This document shows positions 4,383 through 5,535 of a stretch of 5,535 nucleotides of DNA, in pieces. The notes beneath the pieces were generated by a model, which saw only the letters and a program-made list of their open reading frames with translations, had not been told where the DNA came from and did no database searches. Source of the stretch: JBDIAR01 sp039812545 (GTDB lineage: Bacteria > Actinomycetota > Actinomycetes > Actinomycetales > Dermatophilaceae); assembly GCA_039812545.1 (NCBI GenBank), contig JBDIAR010000202.1, positions 1-5,535 of the forward strand. The letters run 5' to 3'. The translations under genes and the position numbers were made by a program. Position 1 is the stretch's first letter. Each line of letters begins with the position of its first letter.

Positions 4383-5535
4383 GTGATCCCCGCCCTGCTC
4401 GTCCTCGCGCTGGCCGTCGTCGTCTCGGTCCCGCTGACGGCGCGGCTCGGCCGGGCCGCCGGTTGGCCGCTTGCGGGTCTCTATCTGGCCGCCACCGCGG
4501 CCTTCTGGCCGACCGTCCGCGAGGTCATGGACGGTCGGGAGCCGCGGGTCGTCCATCCCTGGGTGCCGTCGCTGCGGGTCGATCTCGCGTTGCGCGCGGA
4601 CGGCCTCTCGGTCGTCTTCGGGCTGATGGCGCTGGTCATCGGGGCGCTGGTCTTCATCTACTCGGCGCGGTATCTGGGTCGCGGACGCCATCTGTCGATC
4701 TACCTCGTGATGGCGCTGTTCACCACGGCCATGCTGGGGCTCGTCCTGGCCGACAACGTCTACTTCCTGTTCGTCTGCTGGGAGGTCACCTCGATCGCGT
4801 CGTTCCTGCTCATCGCCCGCTCCGGGCGGCCCGGTGAACACGCCTCGATGCGCACCCTGCTGTTCACCTACACCGGCGGACTGGCGTTGCTGGTCGCCGT
4901 GGTCCTGGTCGTCGTGCACACCGGCACCACGACCCTCAGCCAGGCGCTGGTCTCCCCGGTGTGGGCGGACGATCCGGTCTTCGCCGATCTGGTGGCCGTG
5001 CTGGTGGCCGTCGCCGGCTTCTCCAAGGCGGCCCAATTCCCGTTCCACGCCTGGCTGCCGGACGCGATGGCGGCCCCGACCCCGGTCAGCGCGTACCTGC
5101 ACGCCGCGGCCGTGGTCAAGGCCGGCATCTTCCTGCTGCTGCGGTTCTCGCCGGCCTTCCACGACACACTGTTGTGGAACGTCCTGCTCGTCGTCACCGG
5201 GCTGGTCACGGCCCTGCTCGGAGCCCGGTTCGCCCTCGGACAGACCGATCTCAAACGGCTGATGGCATACAGCACGGTCAGCCAGCTGGGACTCATGGTC
5301 GCCACAATCGGGGTGGGCACTCAAGCGGCGGCCTCCGCCGCGATCCTGCACGTCATCGCGCACGCGCTCTTCAAGTCCGGGCTGTTCATGATGGTCGGCG
5401 TCGTCGACCACGCGGCGCATACCCGCGACATCCGGCGGCTGCCGCCGCTGTGGCGGGCGATGCCGGGGGCCTTCACGGTGACCGCGCTCGGGTGTGCGGC
5501 GATGGCCGGGATTCCGCCGCTGCTCGGGTTCGTCT
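4383..5535 (+). CDS. mrpA: Na+/H+ antiporter subunit A (MrpA/MnhA), N-terminal part, runs off right edge
   Basis: These are the first 384 codons of the large proton-pumping-like subunit of the Mrp (Mnh/Sha) multisubunit cation/proton antiporter, a membrane complex that exports Na+ and supports pH and salt tolerance. It is homologous to NuoL/ND5. Visible helices include residues 2-20, 73-95, 104-124, 126-144, 160-179 and 202-218. Key residues follow the antiporter-like pattern: Glu134 in CWEVTSIASFLLI, Lys215 in GFSKAAQFPFHAWLPDAM with His222, Lys246 in LHAAAVVKAGIFLL, and His327/Lys331 in HALFKSGLFMM. DLKRLMAYSTVSQLG at 289-303 is another signature. The GTG start is chosen from GGAGG 7 nt upstream. 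About 384 residues are present; complete MrpA proteins are typically 800 to 1,000, so the C-terminal half, including any DUF4040/MnhB-like domain, lies beyond the window. An mrp operon (B/C-G) would be expected downstream. NuoL is a less likely alternative. Confidence 0.93.
   Translation, partial: MIPALLVLALAVVVSVPLTARLGRAAGWPLAGLYLAATAAFWPTVREVMDGREPRVVHPWVPSLRVDLALRADGLSVVFGLMALVIGALVFIYSARYLGRGRHLSIYLVMALFTTAMLGLVLADNVYFLFVCWEVTSIASFLLIARSGRPGEHASMRTLLFTYTGGLALLVAVVLVVVHTGTTTLSQALVSPVWADDPVFADLVAVLVAVAGFSKAAQFPFHAWLPDAMAAPTPVSAYLHAAAVVKAGIFLLLRFSPAFHDTLLWNVLLVVTGLVTALLGARFALGQTDLKRLMAYSTVSQLGLMVATIGVGTQAAASAAILHVIAHALFKSGLFMMVGVVDHAAHTRDIRRLPPLWRAMPGAFTVTALGCAAMAGIPPLLGFV

Noticed and set aside
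3903..5420. Minus-strand open frame of about 500 codons covering the mrpA region and merging with DUF6458
   Set aside because: Its part above 4160 lies antisense to a clear mrpA and translates to a low-complexity, Arg/Asp/Gln/Gly-rich string with no fold pattern. Only the last 86 codons, from the ribosome-binding-site-supported ATG, are a gene.

Overview
The window is GC-rich (about 70% by eye), with GTG starts, strong third-position G/C bias and long open shadow frames opposite the real genes. It carries a DUF6458 membrane protein, a two-module VOC protein of the Rv0577/CFP32 type and an Mrp/Mnh antiporter. Together these point to an actinomycete chromosome (Actinomycetota); I cannot name the genus from the sequence.

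Layout, left to right. (1) Positions 1-779, plus strand: the C-terminal half of a GPH-family (MelB/YicJ-like) sugar:cation symporter that enters from the left edge. It has an in-frame TAG at 231-233, so it is probably a recent pseudogene or contains a sequencing error. (2) Positions 751-4160: five minus-strand genes. In transcription order these are a small DUF6458 membrane protein (4160-3900), a class I SAM-dependent methyltransferase (3890-3051), an acyl-CoA-binding protein (2903-2661), an extended-SDR NAD-dependent epimerase/dehydratase (2616-1642) and a two-module VOC/glyoxalase-fold protein (1524-751). DUF6458 and the methyltransferase are 9 bp apart and probably cotranscribed. The acyl-CoA-binding gene lies between two GC-rich hairpins and looks like its own unit. 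The VOC gene has its own strong ribosome binding site and a possible promoter, and its 3' end overlaps the symporter reading frame tail to tail by 29 bp. (3) Positions 4161-4382: a divergent intergenic region. (4) Positions 4383-5535, plus strand: the first 384 codons of mrpA/mnhA, the large subunit of the multisubunit Na+/H+ antiporter. It runs off the right edge and is probably the first gene of an mrp operon.

The genes do not form an obvious single pathway. The acyl-CoA-binding protein, SDR and methyltransferase could belong to lipid or small-molecule metabolism, but only proximity supports that. I see no tRNA, rRNA, CRISPR array, insertion sequence or phage gene, and no convincing novel multigene system. 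The observations most worth checking are the amber stop in the symporter, a strong excess of the word GCATAC/GTATGC across all the larger genes, and a slipped 12-bp tandem repeat just upstream of the acyl-CoA-binding protein.
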